This document shows positions 25,331 through 33,072 of a stretch of 64,000 nucleotides of DNA, one piece after another. The stretch spans positions 52,815 to 116,814 of the forward strand of contig NZ_JAQTIG010000007.1 in NCBI RefSeq assembly GCF_029433515.1, written 5' to 3'. Made by a program: the position numbers and the translations under genes. Below the pieces are notes generated by a model, which made no database searches, was not told the origin of the DNA, and worked only from the letters and a program-made list of their open reading frames with translations. The stretch's first letter is position 1. The number at the start of each line of letters is the position of its first letter. This DNA comes from Lactobacillus sp. ESL0679. GTDB taxonomy: Bacteria > Bacillota > Bacilli > Lactobacillales > Lactobacillaceae.

Positions 25331-25425
25331 AAAAATCCTCTGTACAAGCAGAGGATCATTTTAATGACTGCCTAAAGTAATCGGCTCTAGGACTTTTGAG
25401 GTTTTACCCCGCGATAAGTTTTATC
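25331..25425 (-). ncRNA. Antitoxin-like small RNA, unit 2
   Basis: Minus-strand -35 TTGACA (25460-25455) and -10 TACAAT (25437-25432) are 17 bases apart. The terminator hairpin ATCCTCTG/CAGAGGAT is at 25335-25356. Its head is antisense to 25398-25425, which shares GATAAGTTTTAT exactly and more loosely GAGGT...CCG with the start region of the unit 1 peptide (25118-25145). It lies just downstream of and convergent with that peptide gene. Confidence 0.7.
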
Positions 25426-25547
25426 GTGAATATTGTACGAAAGAACATTAGCATTGTCAACGTATAAAATTCTGGTAAAATGACTAATGGAATTATTTGA
25501 GACTTAACCACTCTCAATTATGGTAATTCTAGGAGGTGAAGGCCTCT

Positions 25548-25631
25548 ATGGTATCATTCATTTTGGGTCTAATATCAGGTATACTAGCTAACTTAATTTC
25601 TGCATGGTTATATGACCATTTCAAGAAATAG
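25548..25631 (+). CDS. Small hydrophobic peptide (type I toxin-like), unit 2
   Basis: A 27-residue peptide beginning MVSFILGLISGILANLISA and ending WLYDHFKK: a single hydrophobic helix with a short basic tail. It is a clear paralogue of the unit 1 peptide (shared SGILAN). AGGAGG lies upstream, with a GAATTAT/GTAATTC leader hairpin before it. Promoter TTGTCA/TAAAAT is at 25454-25481, and a terminator is at about 25643-25680. The best antisense match is the RNA of unit 1. Confidence 0.75.
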   Translation: MVSFILGLISGILANLISAWLYDHFKK

Positions 25632-25738
25632 TCCAACATTTAAAGGGAGTAAGCAGGTAAAGCTGCTGCTCTCTTTTTATTATAGCAGCTGAGGTACTGA
25701 AATGGTACTAGAGAGATCCTAACTACCTGATAGCAATA

Positions 25739-25833
25739 AAAAATCCTCTGCATAAGCAGAGGATCATTTTAATGACTGCCTAAAGTAATCGGCTTTAGGA
25801 CTTTTAAGGTTTGAAGCCTTGTAAAATCTCACT
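25739..25833 (-). ncRNA. Antitoxin-like small RNA, unit 3
   Basis: Minus-strand -35 TTGACA (25867-25862) and -10 TAGAAT (25845-25840). The terminator hairpin ATCCTCTG/CAGAGGAT is at 25743-25764. Its head is antisense to 25814-25831, which matches the start of the unit 3 peptide gene (25948-25965) at 16 of 18 bases. Confidence 0.7.
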
Positions 25834-25952
25834 AGCTTAATTCTACAATATTTTTAGTTATTGTCAATGAATAAAATTCTGGTAAAATGGCTAATAGAAT
25901 TACTAGGGACTTAATCACTCTTAATTATGGTAATTCTAGGAGGCGACAAGCC

Positions 25953-26047
25953 TTGAAAGATCTCATAATTGGCTTAGTATCAGGTATATTCGCCAATGTT
26001 ATTCTGAATTGATTATAGATCACTTCAAAAATCATAGTAAGAAATAA
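25953..26047 (+). pseudogene. Frameshifted third toxin-like peptide gene, unit 3
   Basis: It starts at TTG with AGGAGG upstream and encodes MKDLIIGLVSGIFANVI, then meets TGA at 26010 after 19 codons. Restoring one base near 26002 would give a 31-residue peptide ending in SELIIDHFKNHSKK at TAA 26045, the same length as unit 1. It is therefore probably inactivated by a one-base deletion, although its promoter, leader hairpin, terminator and matching RNA remain. Confidence 0.75.
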
Positions 26048-26111
26048 TTTTTCAAAAGAAGAGCGTGTGGACAATACCACTGCTCTCTTTTTATTATAGC
26101 AGGAATTATGC

Positions 26112-28112
26112 CTACTTAAAATTACTTTCTTTAACGTATTTTCCACTATCGATGCAGTAGTAATTTTTGCCATTAATTGTAACTACTGGACCTAAGACAA
26201 GTAATGAATGATTTTTCTTTAATGATTTTTGCCGTGCTTTTTTACCAAATTGATTGTAGACGTAAGCATTATGACGTAACTTTTTAACTGTAAATTGTGG
26301 CTTTTGCTTACCGCCATACATTACATAAGTAGCGGCAGGGCACTTAGCGTTTGCTTGATTGTATAAGGTCTGTAATTCGCCAGTTGTAAAGGTTTTGCCA
26401 TTGGGTTTGTTGACAGTTCCTGTACCGACTGCTTGAATATGGTCTTTGCCACTTGCAAGGCTTGCATCAGGATAAATCCGGTGATGACCTAGTTTTAAAA
26501 TAAAGCCAGAGGGATCACCTGTGTTTTTAAGCATATCTTGAATTAAATCGGTTCGATCAAATTTGTTATGAATAATGTGGTTAGTATCAAAGTTGCTGAG
26601 ATCAAGTTTGATCAACTTAGTATCGTCTTGGAAGGTAAAGCGATTGTGCGTGACCTTTTTGGTATTAAAGCTTGATAAATTGATAGTCCGCAAATTCTTA
26701 GCACCTTTGAACATCCCGCTCATCCGATGTAATTTCTTGGTATTAAAGCTTGATAAATCAAGGTCGGTTAAACTAGTTGCACCGTTAAACATGTCGGTCA
26801 TATCAGTAACTTTTTTGGTATTAAAACGACTTAAATCAATGCTAGTTAAATTAGGAGTATCGCGGAACATACTGTTCATATTGGTAACGTTGCTGGTGTC
26901 AAAATTGTGTAAATCAATTTCAGCTAAGCCGCTACCTTGGAACATTTGGTCCATATCAGTTACATTTTTAGTATTGAAACTAGAAATATTCAACTTGGCT
27001 AAGTTGGTATCGTTAGCAAATAATCCTTCCATGTTGTTAACTTGGCTTGTATTAAAGCTTGCAAGGTCTAGCTCGGTTAGATTCGGGTCACTGTTAAAGA
27101 CCAGCAACATGCGCTTAACGTTTTTAGTATTAAAATTATGCAAATTCAGCTTAGTTAAAGCCGTATCGCGTTCAAACATGCCGCTAATGTCTGTTGCTTT
27201 GGCAGTATCCAGACCGCTGACATCAACTACCGGCAGTTTGGGATTATTGCTGAGCATGCTGTTAAAATCAGTTACATTATGAGTATCTAATTTTCCTAAA
27301 TTAAGGGTAACCAATTGTGGATTATTAGCAATCATGCTGCGCATGTTGGTGACTTTACTAGTATTTAAATTACTAAGAATGAGTTCGGTTACACCAGTTC
27401 CTGAAAACATGTTGGCCATATTAGTAACGTTGCTCGTGTCAAAATTGGCGACGTTCAGCTTAGTAACATTCGGGGTGTAATCAAACATTCCTTCCATATT
27501 AGTAACTTTTGCAGTGTTGAATTTACTTACATCAAGGTTAGTTAATTTGTCATCACCAGCAAACATCCACGCCATGTCGGTAACCTTACTGGTATCAAAA
27601 TTACTTAAGTCCAAATTGCGCAAATTATTATCTTCTTTAAATAAAAAGTGCATGTTGGTTACATTGCTGGTGTCAACTTTGTCTAATCCAGTAATGTCTT
27701 CTAGACCTTCAAGTTGGCAGAAAAGGTAGCGCGAATCGGCTGGTAACTTAATTTGTCCGGTGAAGACAAGGTGCTTAAGCTTACTGTCTCTGTATACTTG
27801 TTCTTCAGTATCTTCGTCGCCGAATTTACTACTGCTAGTGACAATTTGTGCTAACTGCTCAGTTCCCAGTTGGTTGCCAGTGCTGCCTGGACTAATGGTT
27901 AAGGTCTGAGAGTTTTTGTTGTATGTCCAGACACAATCGCCATCGTTACCAGTGGTGATTTGATTGTCAGTTAGTTCACTTGATGTCTGATTTTCAGTGG
28001 GTGCAGCGGCATTAATAATAGTATCTGTACTGGCTAAGATAGCTGCACTAACGGCAACTGCATTGAATAGTAATAGGTGCTTTTTACTTTTTAAAAAATA
28101 TTTTTTCTTCAT
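26112..28112 (-). CDS. BspA-type leucine-rich-repeat surface protein with C-terminal SLAP domain
   Basis: A 666-residue secreted protein. The signal peptide is about residues 1-36. Then come about 15 DUF285/BspA repeats of 23-25 residues (residues 130-510, pattern LDLSNFDTSKVTDMxxMF). The C-terminal SLAP-like domain (about 600-666, AYVYNQFGKKARQ and YYCIDSGKYVKESNF) should hold it to the wall. Such proteins mediate adhesion to host matrix or mucus. AGGAG precedes the ATG. The repeats create open frames on the other strand that are not genes. Confidence 0.9.
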   Translation of the reverse strand: MKKKYFLKSKKHLLLFNAVAVSAAILASTDTIINAAAPTENQTSSELTDNQITTGNDGDCVWTYNKNSQTLTISPGSTGNQLGTEQLAQIVTSSSKFGDEDTEEQVYRDSKLKHLVFTGQIKLPADSRYLFCQLEGLEDITGLDKVDTSNVTNMHFLFKEDNNLRNLDLSNFDTSKVTDMAWMFAGDDKLTNLDVSKFNTAKVTNMEGMFDYTPNVTKLNVANFDTSNVTNMANMFSGTGVTELILSNLNTSKVTNMRSMIANNPQLVTLNLGKLDTHNVTDFNSMLSNNPKLPVVDVSGLDTAKATDISGMFERDTALTKLNLHNFNTKNVKRMLLVFNSDPNLTELDLASFNTSQVNNMEGLFANDTNLAKLNISSFNTKNVTDMDQMFQGSGLAEIDLHNFDTSNVTNMNSMFRDTPNLTSIDLSRFNTKKVTDMTDMFNGATSLTDLDLSSFNTKKLHRMSGMFKGAKNLRTINLSSFNTKKVTHNRFTFQDDTKLIKLDLSNFDTNHIIHNKFDRTDLIQDMLKNTGDPSGFILKLGHHRIYPDASLASGKDHIQAVGTGTVNKPNGKTFTTGELQTLYNQANAKCPAATYVMYGGKQKPQFTVKKLRHNAYVYNQFGKKARQKSLKKNHSLLVLGPVVTINGKNYYCIDSGKYVKESNFK

Positions 28113-28280
28113 ATTAATCTCCTGTATTATTTATTACTTACCGTTATTGTAAATGTTTAGTTATTAAAAGTTAATTAGGATTAATAAAATTTTGCTTTTC
28201 TATTTAAAAGTGGGGGTAATTGGTTTAAGATAGCCTCTGTAATTTGTTGGAAGATTAATAGAGGTCTCAATAATAACATT

Positions 28281-28991
28281 ATGAATACTGGTAAAAATAA
28301 GACAATCGTATTTGGTCATCGTGGTTATCCCGCAAAATTTGCGGAAAATTCTCTTGAAGGCTTTCGCAATGCAATTAAAAATGGCGTTGAGGGTGTCGAA
28401 TTTGATGTTCATTTAACTAAAGATGGTGTCCCAGTTGTGATGCACGACGAACGTGTTGACCGCACAACTGATGGTCAGGGCTATATCAAGGATTTTACGC
28501 TAGTAGAGCTGCGGCAATTGCATTTGGCTAATGGTGAGCCGGTGCCAGAATTGCGTGAGCTCTTTGACTTGCTTAGCGGCAAGGATGTTTTAATTAACTT
28601 GGAGTTTAAGACGGGAATTATCCATTATCAAGGGATTGAAAAGACAGTGTTGTCTTTGGCGAAGCAATATCAATTTGTTCATCCGCTTATTTATTCGTCC
28701 TTTGATTACGTAACGCTAAAGAATTGCCAAGAAATTGACCCTAACCAGATATATTGTTATTTGACGGATCAGGATGTTACTAACTCGGCTAAACTAATTA
28801 AGGAAAATCATTTTGCTGGGATTCATCCGGGAAAATTTCTCGCCTCACAAGAAGCAATCACGCAGCGAATTTGGACAGTTGATGATCCAGCTGTTGCCAA
28901 AAAATACTTTCAGCGGCATGTTGCCGGAATTTTTACCAATAATTATCCTGTAATGATTAAATTGCGGAATCAAGTGCAGGGCCTGGCATAA
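28281..28991 (+). CDS. Cytoplasmic glycerophosphodiester phosphodiesterase
   Basis: A 236-residue GDPD-family protein. FGHRGYPAKFAENSLEGF near the N-terminus holds the catalytic His and Arg, and VEFDVHLTKDGVPVVMHDE carries the metal-binding acidic residues and second histidine. It releases glycerol-3-phosphate from glycerophosphodiesters. There is no signal peptide, unlike the second GDPD at 56931. The ribosome-binding site is weak (AGAGG further upstream than usual). Confidence 0.9.
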   Translation: MNTGKNKTIVFGHRGYPAKFAENSLEGFRNAIKNGVEGVEFDVHLTKDGVPVVMHDERVDRTTDGQGYIKDFTLVELRQLHLANGEPVPELRELFDLLSGKDVLINLEFKTGIIHYQGIEKTVLSLAKQYQFVHPLIYSSFDYVTLKNCQEIDPNQIYCYLTDQDVTNSAKLIKENHFAGIHPGKFLASQEAITQRIWTVDDPAVAKKYFQRHVAGIFTNNYPVMIKLRNQVQGLA

Positions 28992-29084
28992 TAAATTAGC
29001 TAAAAATTAAAAAATAATTGTAGAAAAATGATGATATTAATTGTATAATTTGTTCATATGAAAAAGAAAGTTTGGTGAAATTAT

Positions 29085-30266
29085 ATGGTTAAATTAATCA
29101 ATTATATGAAAAAAGGCTTAGCAGATGCTCCTTCAAATCCGATTTTGAAGTTTTCTGATTATGCTAGCAAGATTCCGGATGTTGTTAAGTTCACGCTAGG
29201 TGAGCCCGACTTTAACACCCCAGAACATATTAAGGAAGCTGCCAAGAGGAGTATCGATGATAACCATTCTCACTATGCACCTTCTAACGGTACAATGGGG
29301 CTTAGAACGGCGGCAAGTCAATTTTTAGCTAAAAAATATGGTCAAAAGTATGATCCAGCTACTGAAGTTTTGGTAACTAATGGGGTAACGGAGTCAATTT
29401 TTGACGCCGAAGTCGCATGCTTAAATCCTGGCGATATAATGGTTGTTCCAACACCAGCTTTCTCATTATATATGACTGATGAAACTGTGTTGGGAACAGG
29501 TGTTAAAATCGTTGAGATTGATACTTCTGCTGACAACTTTAAGTTGACACCAGCTAAGCTGCAAAAAGTTATTGATGAGTATGGTGACAAAGTTCGGATG
29601 CTCGTGATGAACTATCCAAGCAATCCAACTGGTGCAATGTACAGTCAAAAAGAGCTTGATGCTTTAGCCGATGTTGTCCGTGATAAGCCAATTTTTGTTG
29701 TTTGTGATGAAATTTATAGTGAATTAAATTACGATCAACCACATGCCTCAATGGAAAAGAGCCTGCACGATCAAGTGATCTTGATGAATGGGGTCTCCAA
29801 GTCTTGGGCAATGACTGGCTACCGGATTGGGATTGTTTGTGCGCCAAAGGATATTTTGGAACAAATTGCCAAGGTTCACCAAGCAGCCAACACTACTGAG
29901 CCAACACCAATGCAAGATGCCGCTGAAGAAGCTTTTAAGAATGGCATGGATGATTCGCAACCAATGAAGGCAGAATTCCTAAAGCGGCGCGACGTTCTTT
30001 ACAATGGTTTGACTAAGATTGGCTTTGAATGTGTCAAGCCAAACGGTGCTTTCTACATTTTTGCTAAAATTCCGGATGGTTTTGAACAAGATGATGAAAA
30101 GTTCATTTATGAATTGGTTGACAAGGCTCGCGTAGCCGTAACTGCCGGTTCCTGCTTTGACAAAGGCGGTAAGGGTTGGATTAGATTTTCTTATGCCGTT
30201 TCGATGGATGTAATTAATGAAGGTCTAAAACGACTGGAAAAGTTCGTCAAAGAAAATAAGAAATAA
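29085..30266 (+). CDS. Class I/II pyridoxal-phosphate aminotransferase
   Basis: A 393-residue fold type I aminotransferase similar to AraT/PatA. FTLGEPDFNTPEHIKEAA is near residue 40. MNYPSNPTGAMYS and VCDEIYSELNY are cofactor-site motifs. The PLP lysine is in GVSKSWAMTGYRIG, about residue 237. It probably transfers amino groups from aromatic amino acids, aspartate or methionine to 2-oxoglutarate. TATAAT at 29044 suggests its own promoter. Confidence 0.9.
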   Translation: MVKLINYMKKGLADAPSNPILKFSDYASKIPDVVKFTLGEPDFNTPEHIKEAAKRSIDDNHSHYAPSNGTMGLRTAASQFLAKKYGQKYDPATEVLVTNGVTESIFDAEVACLNPGDIMVVPTPAFSLYMTDETVLGTGVKIVEIDTSADNFKLTPAKLQKVIDEYGDKVRMLVMNYPSNPTGAMYSQKELDALADVVRDKPIFVVCDEIYSELNYDQPHASMEKSLHDQVILMNGVSKSWAMTGYRIGIVCAPKDILEQIAKVHQAANTTEPTPMQDAAEEAFKNGMDDSQPMKAEFLKRRDVLYNGLTKIGFECVKPNGAFYIFAKIPDGFEQDDEKFIYELVDKARVAVTAGSCFDKGGKGWIRFSYAVSMDVINEGLKRLEKFVKENKK

Positions 30267-30284
30267 AATTTAAGCAATTTTTAC

Positions 30285-30313
30285 TTGCAATTACGCACGT
30301 TTTTCGGTAATAT
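30285..30313 (+). promoter_or_regulatory. Promoter of the tRNA-Tyr/tRNA-Gln pair
   Basis: TTGCAA (30285-30290) and TAATAT (30308-30313) are 17 bases apart, 16 bases before tRNA-Tyr. Confidence 0.6.
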
Positions 30314-30329
30314 AATTAACGTGCGTTAT

Positions 30330-30411
30330 GGAGGAGTAGCGAAGTGGCTAAACGCGGCGGTCTGTAAAACCGCTCTCTCTGAGTTCGGCGGTTCGAATCC
30401 ACCCTCCTCCA
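30330..30411 (+). tRNA. tRNA-Tyr(GTA)
   Basis: A class II tRNA of 82 bases with acceptor GGAGGAG/CTCCTCC. The anticodon loop CTGTAAA in a GCGGT/ACCGC stem gives anticodon GTA. A long variable arm and GGTTCGAATCC are present. Confidence 0.96.
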
Positions 30412-30416
30412 TTGAT

Positions 30417-30488
30417 TGGGTTATAGCCAAGCGGTAAGGCACTAGTTTTTGGTACTAGTATGCGCTGGTTCGAATCCAGCTAACCCAA
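30417..30488 (+). tRNA. tRNA-Gln(TTG), second identical copy
   Basis: The sequence is identical to the tRNA-Gln at 24316. It follows tRNA-Tyr after five bases and is likely co-transcribed with it. Confidence 0.96.
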
Positions 30489-30518
30489 TAATTCTTAAAA
30501 GAATTACCCAACCCTAAA

Positions 30519-30553
30519 AGAAGCAACTTCTATTCAGAAGTTGCTTCTTTTTT
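30519..30553 (+). terminator. Terminator after the tRNA pair
   Basis: AGAAGCAACTTCT (30519-30531) pairs with AGAAGTTGCTTCT (30536-30548), then T residues. Confidence 0.85.
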
Positions 30554-30598
30554 GACAAAAAAATATCCAGCCTAACGACTGGATATTAGTTTTAATTA

Positions 30599-31624
30599 TT
30601 AAAAGTTAGCCCGTTTAATGTAGCGGTTGTTGTCAACGATGTAGTAACGTTGACCCTTAATTAAAACGGAGCTGCCGTAAGTGCGAACACTAGACTTAGC
30701 AGATAATACCTTGTGACCAATCCGCTTACCGTGCTTATTATATAAGTAAGAATTGTGAGTCAATGTTCGCTTAGTACCATCAATGTTAGCTGCTAAGATA
30801 CGCTTGCGACCGTGGTCAAATTCGTAATACTGTTTGCCATTGATTGTTTCGCTAATGGCGGCATAGCACTTAGTACCAATTTTTAAAATCAGTTTATTAG
30901 TCCGTTTGCCGTTTTTGTCATAAATGTAAGCCTTGTGTTTGAGAACACCATTAATGACTAACCCATCAACATCACCAGGACGTTGTGGTGTTGGGTTGAT
31001 TTCAACTAAGTCGCCTTTTTTAATGTATTGATTTTGGTCAATTAAGTAGTATTCAGTACCGTTGATGCGGACAGGATCGCCAAAGGTAGGGATGTATTGG
31101 TCTTTAGCTAAAACAATTGGCAATCCTTGGTTACCGTTTTGATCGTAAATGTAAGAATCACGAGCAAGTTCACGAGTTTTGCGGTCAATATTTCCGGCAG
31201 CAATGTATAATTGATTCTTTAAGTTGTAGAACTTACGGTTATTGATTAAAGTTGTACCGTAAGTTTCAACAGTTGAACCAGCATTCATTGTTACATCATT
31301 GGCCCGTTTGCCGTCTTGATTGTACAAAAAGGCATTGTGAACTAACGTTTTTTCTACAGGATCAAAAGACTCCGTTAATTTTTGGCGAACAACTGGTTTA
31401 TCATCGGTATCGTTAGTCTTAGTCGGAATATTTGTTACTTCGGCCTTAGGTGCAGTCGCGGTTTGTGTTGTCTTAGCATTAGTGGCAGCAGTAGTTTCTG
31501 CACTTACAGTTTGCTTACTGAGACCAACTAAAGAGGTAAGAGCTAAGCCGATTAATCCAAACTTGATAATATTTTTATTTGAGAAACGATCATAGCCAGT
31601 AAATTGTTGACGGTTATGTTTCAT
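30599..31624 (-). CDS. Secreted protein made of SLAP-type repeats
   Basis: A 341-residue exported protein. The N-terminus has a YSIRK-like signal (YDRFSNKNIIKFGLIGLA), a Thr/Ala-rich linker, then four SLAP-like units of about 55-60 residues (for example HNAFLYNQDGKRAN, DSYIYDQNGNQG, KAYIYDKNGKRTN, NSYLYNKHGKRIG). SLAP units bind teichoic acids or wall polymers. No enzymatic domain is present, so it may be a wall-coating protein. It has its own promoter region upstream. Confidence 0.85.
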   Translation of the reverse strand: MKHNRQQFTGYDRFSNKNIIKFGLIGLALTSLVGLSKQTVSAETTAATNAKTTQTATAPKAEVTNIPTKTNDTDDKPVVRQKLTESFDPVEKTLVHNAFLYNQDGKRANDVTMNAGSTVETYGTTLINNRKFYNLKNQLYIAAGNIDRKTRELARDSYIYDQNGNQGLPIVLAKDQYIPTFGDPVRINGTEYYLIDQNQYIKKGDLVEINPTPQRPGDVDGLVINGVLKHKAYIYDKNGKRTNKLILKIGTKCYAAISETINGKQYYEFDHGRKRILAANIDGTKRTLTHNSYLYNKHGKRIGHKVLSAKSSVRTYGSSVLIKGQRYYIVDNNRYIKRANF

Positions 31625-31874
31625 ATAGAATCCAACCTTTCTAAAGCTTCTTTAATAGTAGTGTACTGTTTTCTAAAATACACCTTCATTTTACCTTAAA
31701 ACCAAGATTTTCTCGAATTTTTTTGTTAAAAACAATTTGCTTAAGTTAGGGCAAGCAAATTAAAATAAAGGGGGCAGTGAGTAAGATTTATTTTTACAAG
31801 TTAGTTTTAACTATTGATCTTGAAAAAATAGTACAATGATAGCTAGTTTACTGTTCACTGAGAAAGGGATTGTT

Positions 31875-32993
31875 ATGCCAAGACTAATTAAAGTGGGAGC
31901 TGGTGGTGGTGAAATCAGCTGGCATGAAGCGCTGAAGGATTTACGCGCTGATGATGTAATGTTTTTGGAGCCGGGATTTTATGAATTGCCGCAAGGAATT
32001 ACCTTAGCAGATATTACAATTAAGGGCACTGGCAGCTTGCCCGAAGATACGACGATTTTGGGGTATGTTAATGTCGCTGCTGACAGTCGGTTCGTCAATT
32101 TGGAAAACTTATGCATTAACACAAATAATGATAATAATACTTTGTTTGTACCGGCTGAGGCGAATACTTATCTTAGTTTGCGTAATTGCGTCATCAAGGG
32201 CTTTGGCAGTGATACGGCAGCGATTGCGGCTAACGGTAAGATTACGCTTGAACTTTATTCAACTAAGATTATAAACGGCTCGGTATCATTGTTTGCGGAC
32301 GCCGATTTTCGCTTGGAAATGAATGATTCTTCTATTGAAAATGTGGCCGAAGAATTTGGCGTTTTGGCTTTGGAAGGTCGCGGAACAGCAATAATTAATA
32401 ATTCGCGGATTCATGGTAGTATTGATACTTTTGTCAAAACTAATGCCGAAGTGGATTTGAATAATTCGGTTGCCGATACGATTTTATTGCAAGGAAAAAC
32501 ATGGCTGAATATGCTAAATAGCAAGATTTTGTCTGATGATGACGCTTGTATGTATATTACCGATGACTCTTGGGTGAATATCGTTGATAGTTATTTCACC
32601 GGTGGGATATATTTGGACAAAAAGCCCCACGTAATTGTTCAAAATAGCCAGCTTAGTCGGATAATTGCAGTTAATGAGACGCAAATTACCCTGATTAATT
32701 CAGTAATTTTAAATCATGCGGACTTTCAAGATACCGCAAATTGTATTGCACGACGGGTAACCTTTAATGGTGGCAACGAATACCAATATTTTTTGGCATT
32801 AGGCGACAAGGCACAAATTGAAGGACACGACTTGGTGTTTAATCCCAATGGTGCAAGTTTAGCGGTTCAGGATAACGCGCAAATGCGGGTTAGTGTAGTT
32901 GCCTCAAGTGAGGAATTATTGCCGGTAGAATGCAGCTCAAAGGCCAATGTCAATATCTTAGGAATTAAATGGACCGCTAAGAAAAAATCGTGA
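31875..32993 (+). CDS. Right-handed beta-helix protein, probably cytoplasmic
   Basis: Short repeated hydrophobic strands of about 20-24 residues, with Asn-rich turns (LSLRNCVIKGFG, LEMNDSSIENVA, AIINNSRIHG, VDLNNSVADT, LNMLNSKILSD), suggest a pectate-lyase-like parallel beta-helix. ATG at 31875 is preferred to 31836 because AAAGGGA lies just before it, giving 372 residues. There is no signal peptide or SLAP domain. It precedes a GntR gene on the same strand. I do not know its function. Confidence 0.6.
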   Translation: MPRLIKVGAGGGEISWHEALKDLRADDVMFLEPGFYELPQGITLADITIKGTGSLPEDTTILGYVNVAADSRFVNLENLCINTNNDNNTLFVPAEANTYLSLRNCVIKGFGSDTAAIAANGKITLELYSTKIINGSVSLFADADFRLEMNDSSIENVAEEFGVLALEGRGTAIINNSRIHGSIDTFVKTNAEVDLNNSVADTILLQGKTWLNMLNSKILSDDDACMYITDDSWVNIVDSYFTGGIYLDKKPHVIVQNSQLSRIIAVNETQITLINSVILNHADFQDTANCIARRVTFNGGNEYQYFLALGDKAQIEGHDLVFNPNGASLAVQDNAQMRVSVVASSEELLPVECSSKANVNILGIKWTAKKKS

Positions 32994-33072
32994 TAAAAAA
33001 CTAGTCGTTTTTGTTTGTGCAAATTAGACCAATTTAGATTATAATAAAAGGACACATTTGGAGGAGTGCCTT

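Larger units (their letters stand above)
24868..26101. repeat. Three tandem ~410-bp units, type I toxin-antitoxin-like array
   Basis: Units start near 24868, 25281 and 25689, each with a GAAATGG-centred dyad. In each unit the minus strand encodes a short RNA with its own promoter and terminator. The plus strand encodes a hydrophobic peptide with its own promoter, leader hairpin and terminator. The two promoters are divergent, with -35 boxes overlapping at TTGTCAA. Units 2 and 3 are closest outside the peptide and RNA-head regions. Confidence 0.85.

Noticed and set aside
24868..26101. Three tandem units considered as a CRISPR array
   Set aside because: The repeats are about 410 bases long and contain promoters, peptides and terminators. 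There are no short repeats with unique spacers and no cas genes.
25925..26173. Minus-strand 82-codon frame across the third repeat unit
   Set aside because: It runs antisense through the toxin-like gene and its terminator, lacks a ribosome-binding site, and is not seen in the other two units.
26575..27282. Long plus-strand open frame of 235 codons rich in Leu, Val and Lys
   Set aside because: It is the reverse of the LRR repeats of the gene at 26112-28112. Its repeat pattern mirrors those repeats and it has no ribosome-binding site.
31777..31850. 20-codon GTG frame after a GGGGG run
   Set aside because: The purine run is only two bases from the GTG, the frame is tiny, and the sequence has no recognisable features. 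It is more likely part of the following gene's leader.
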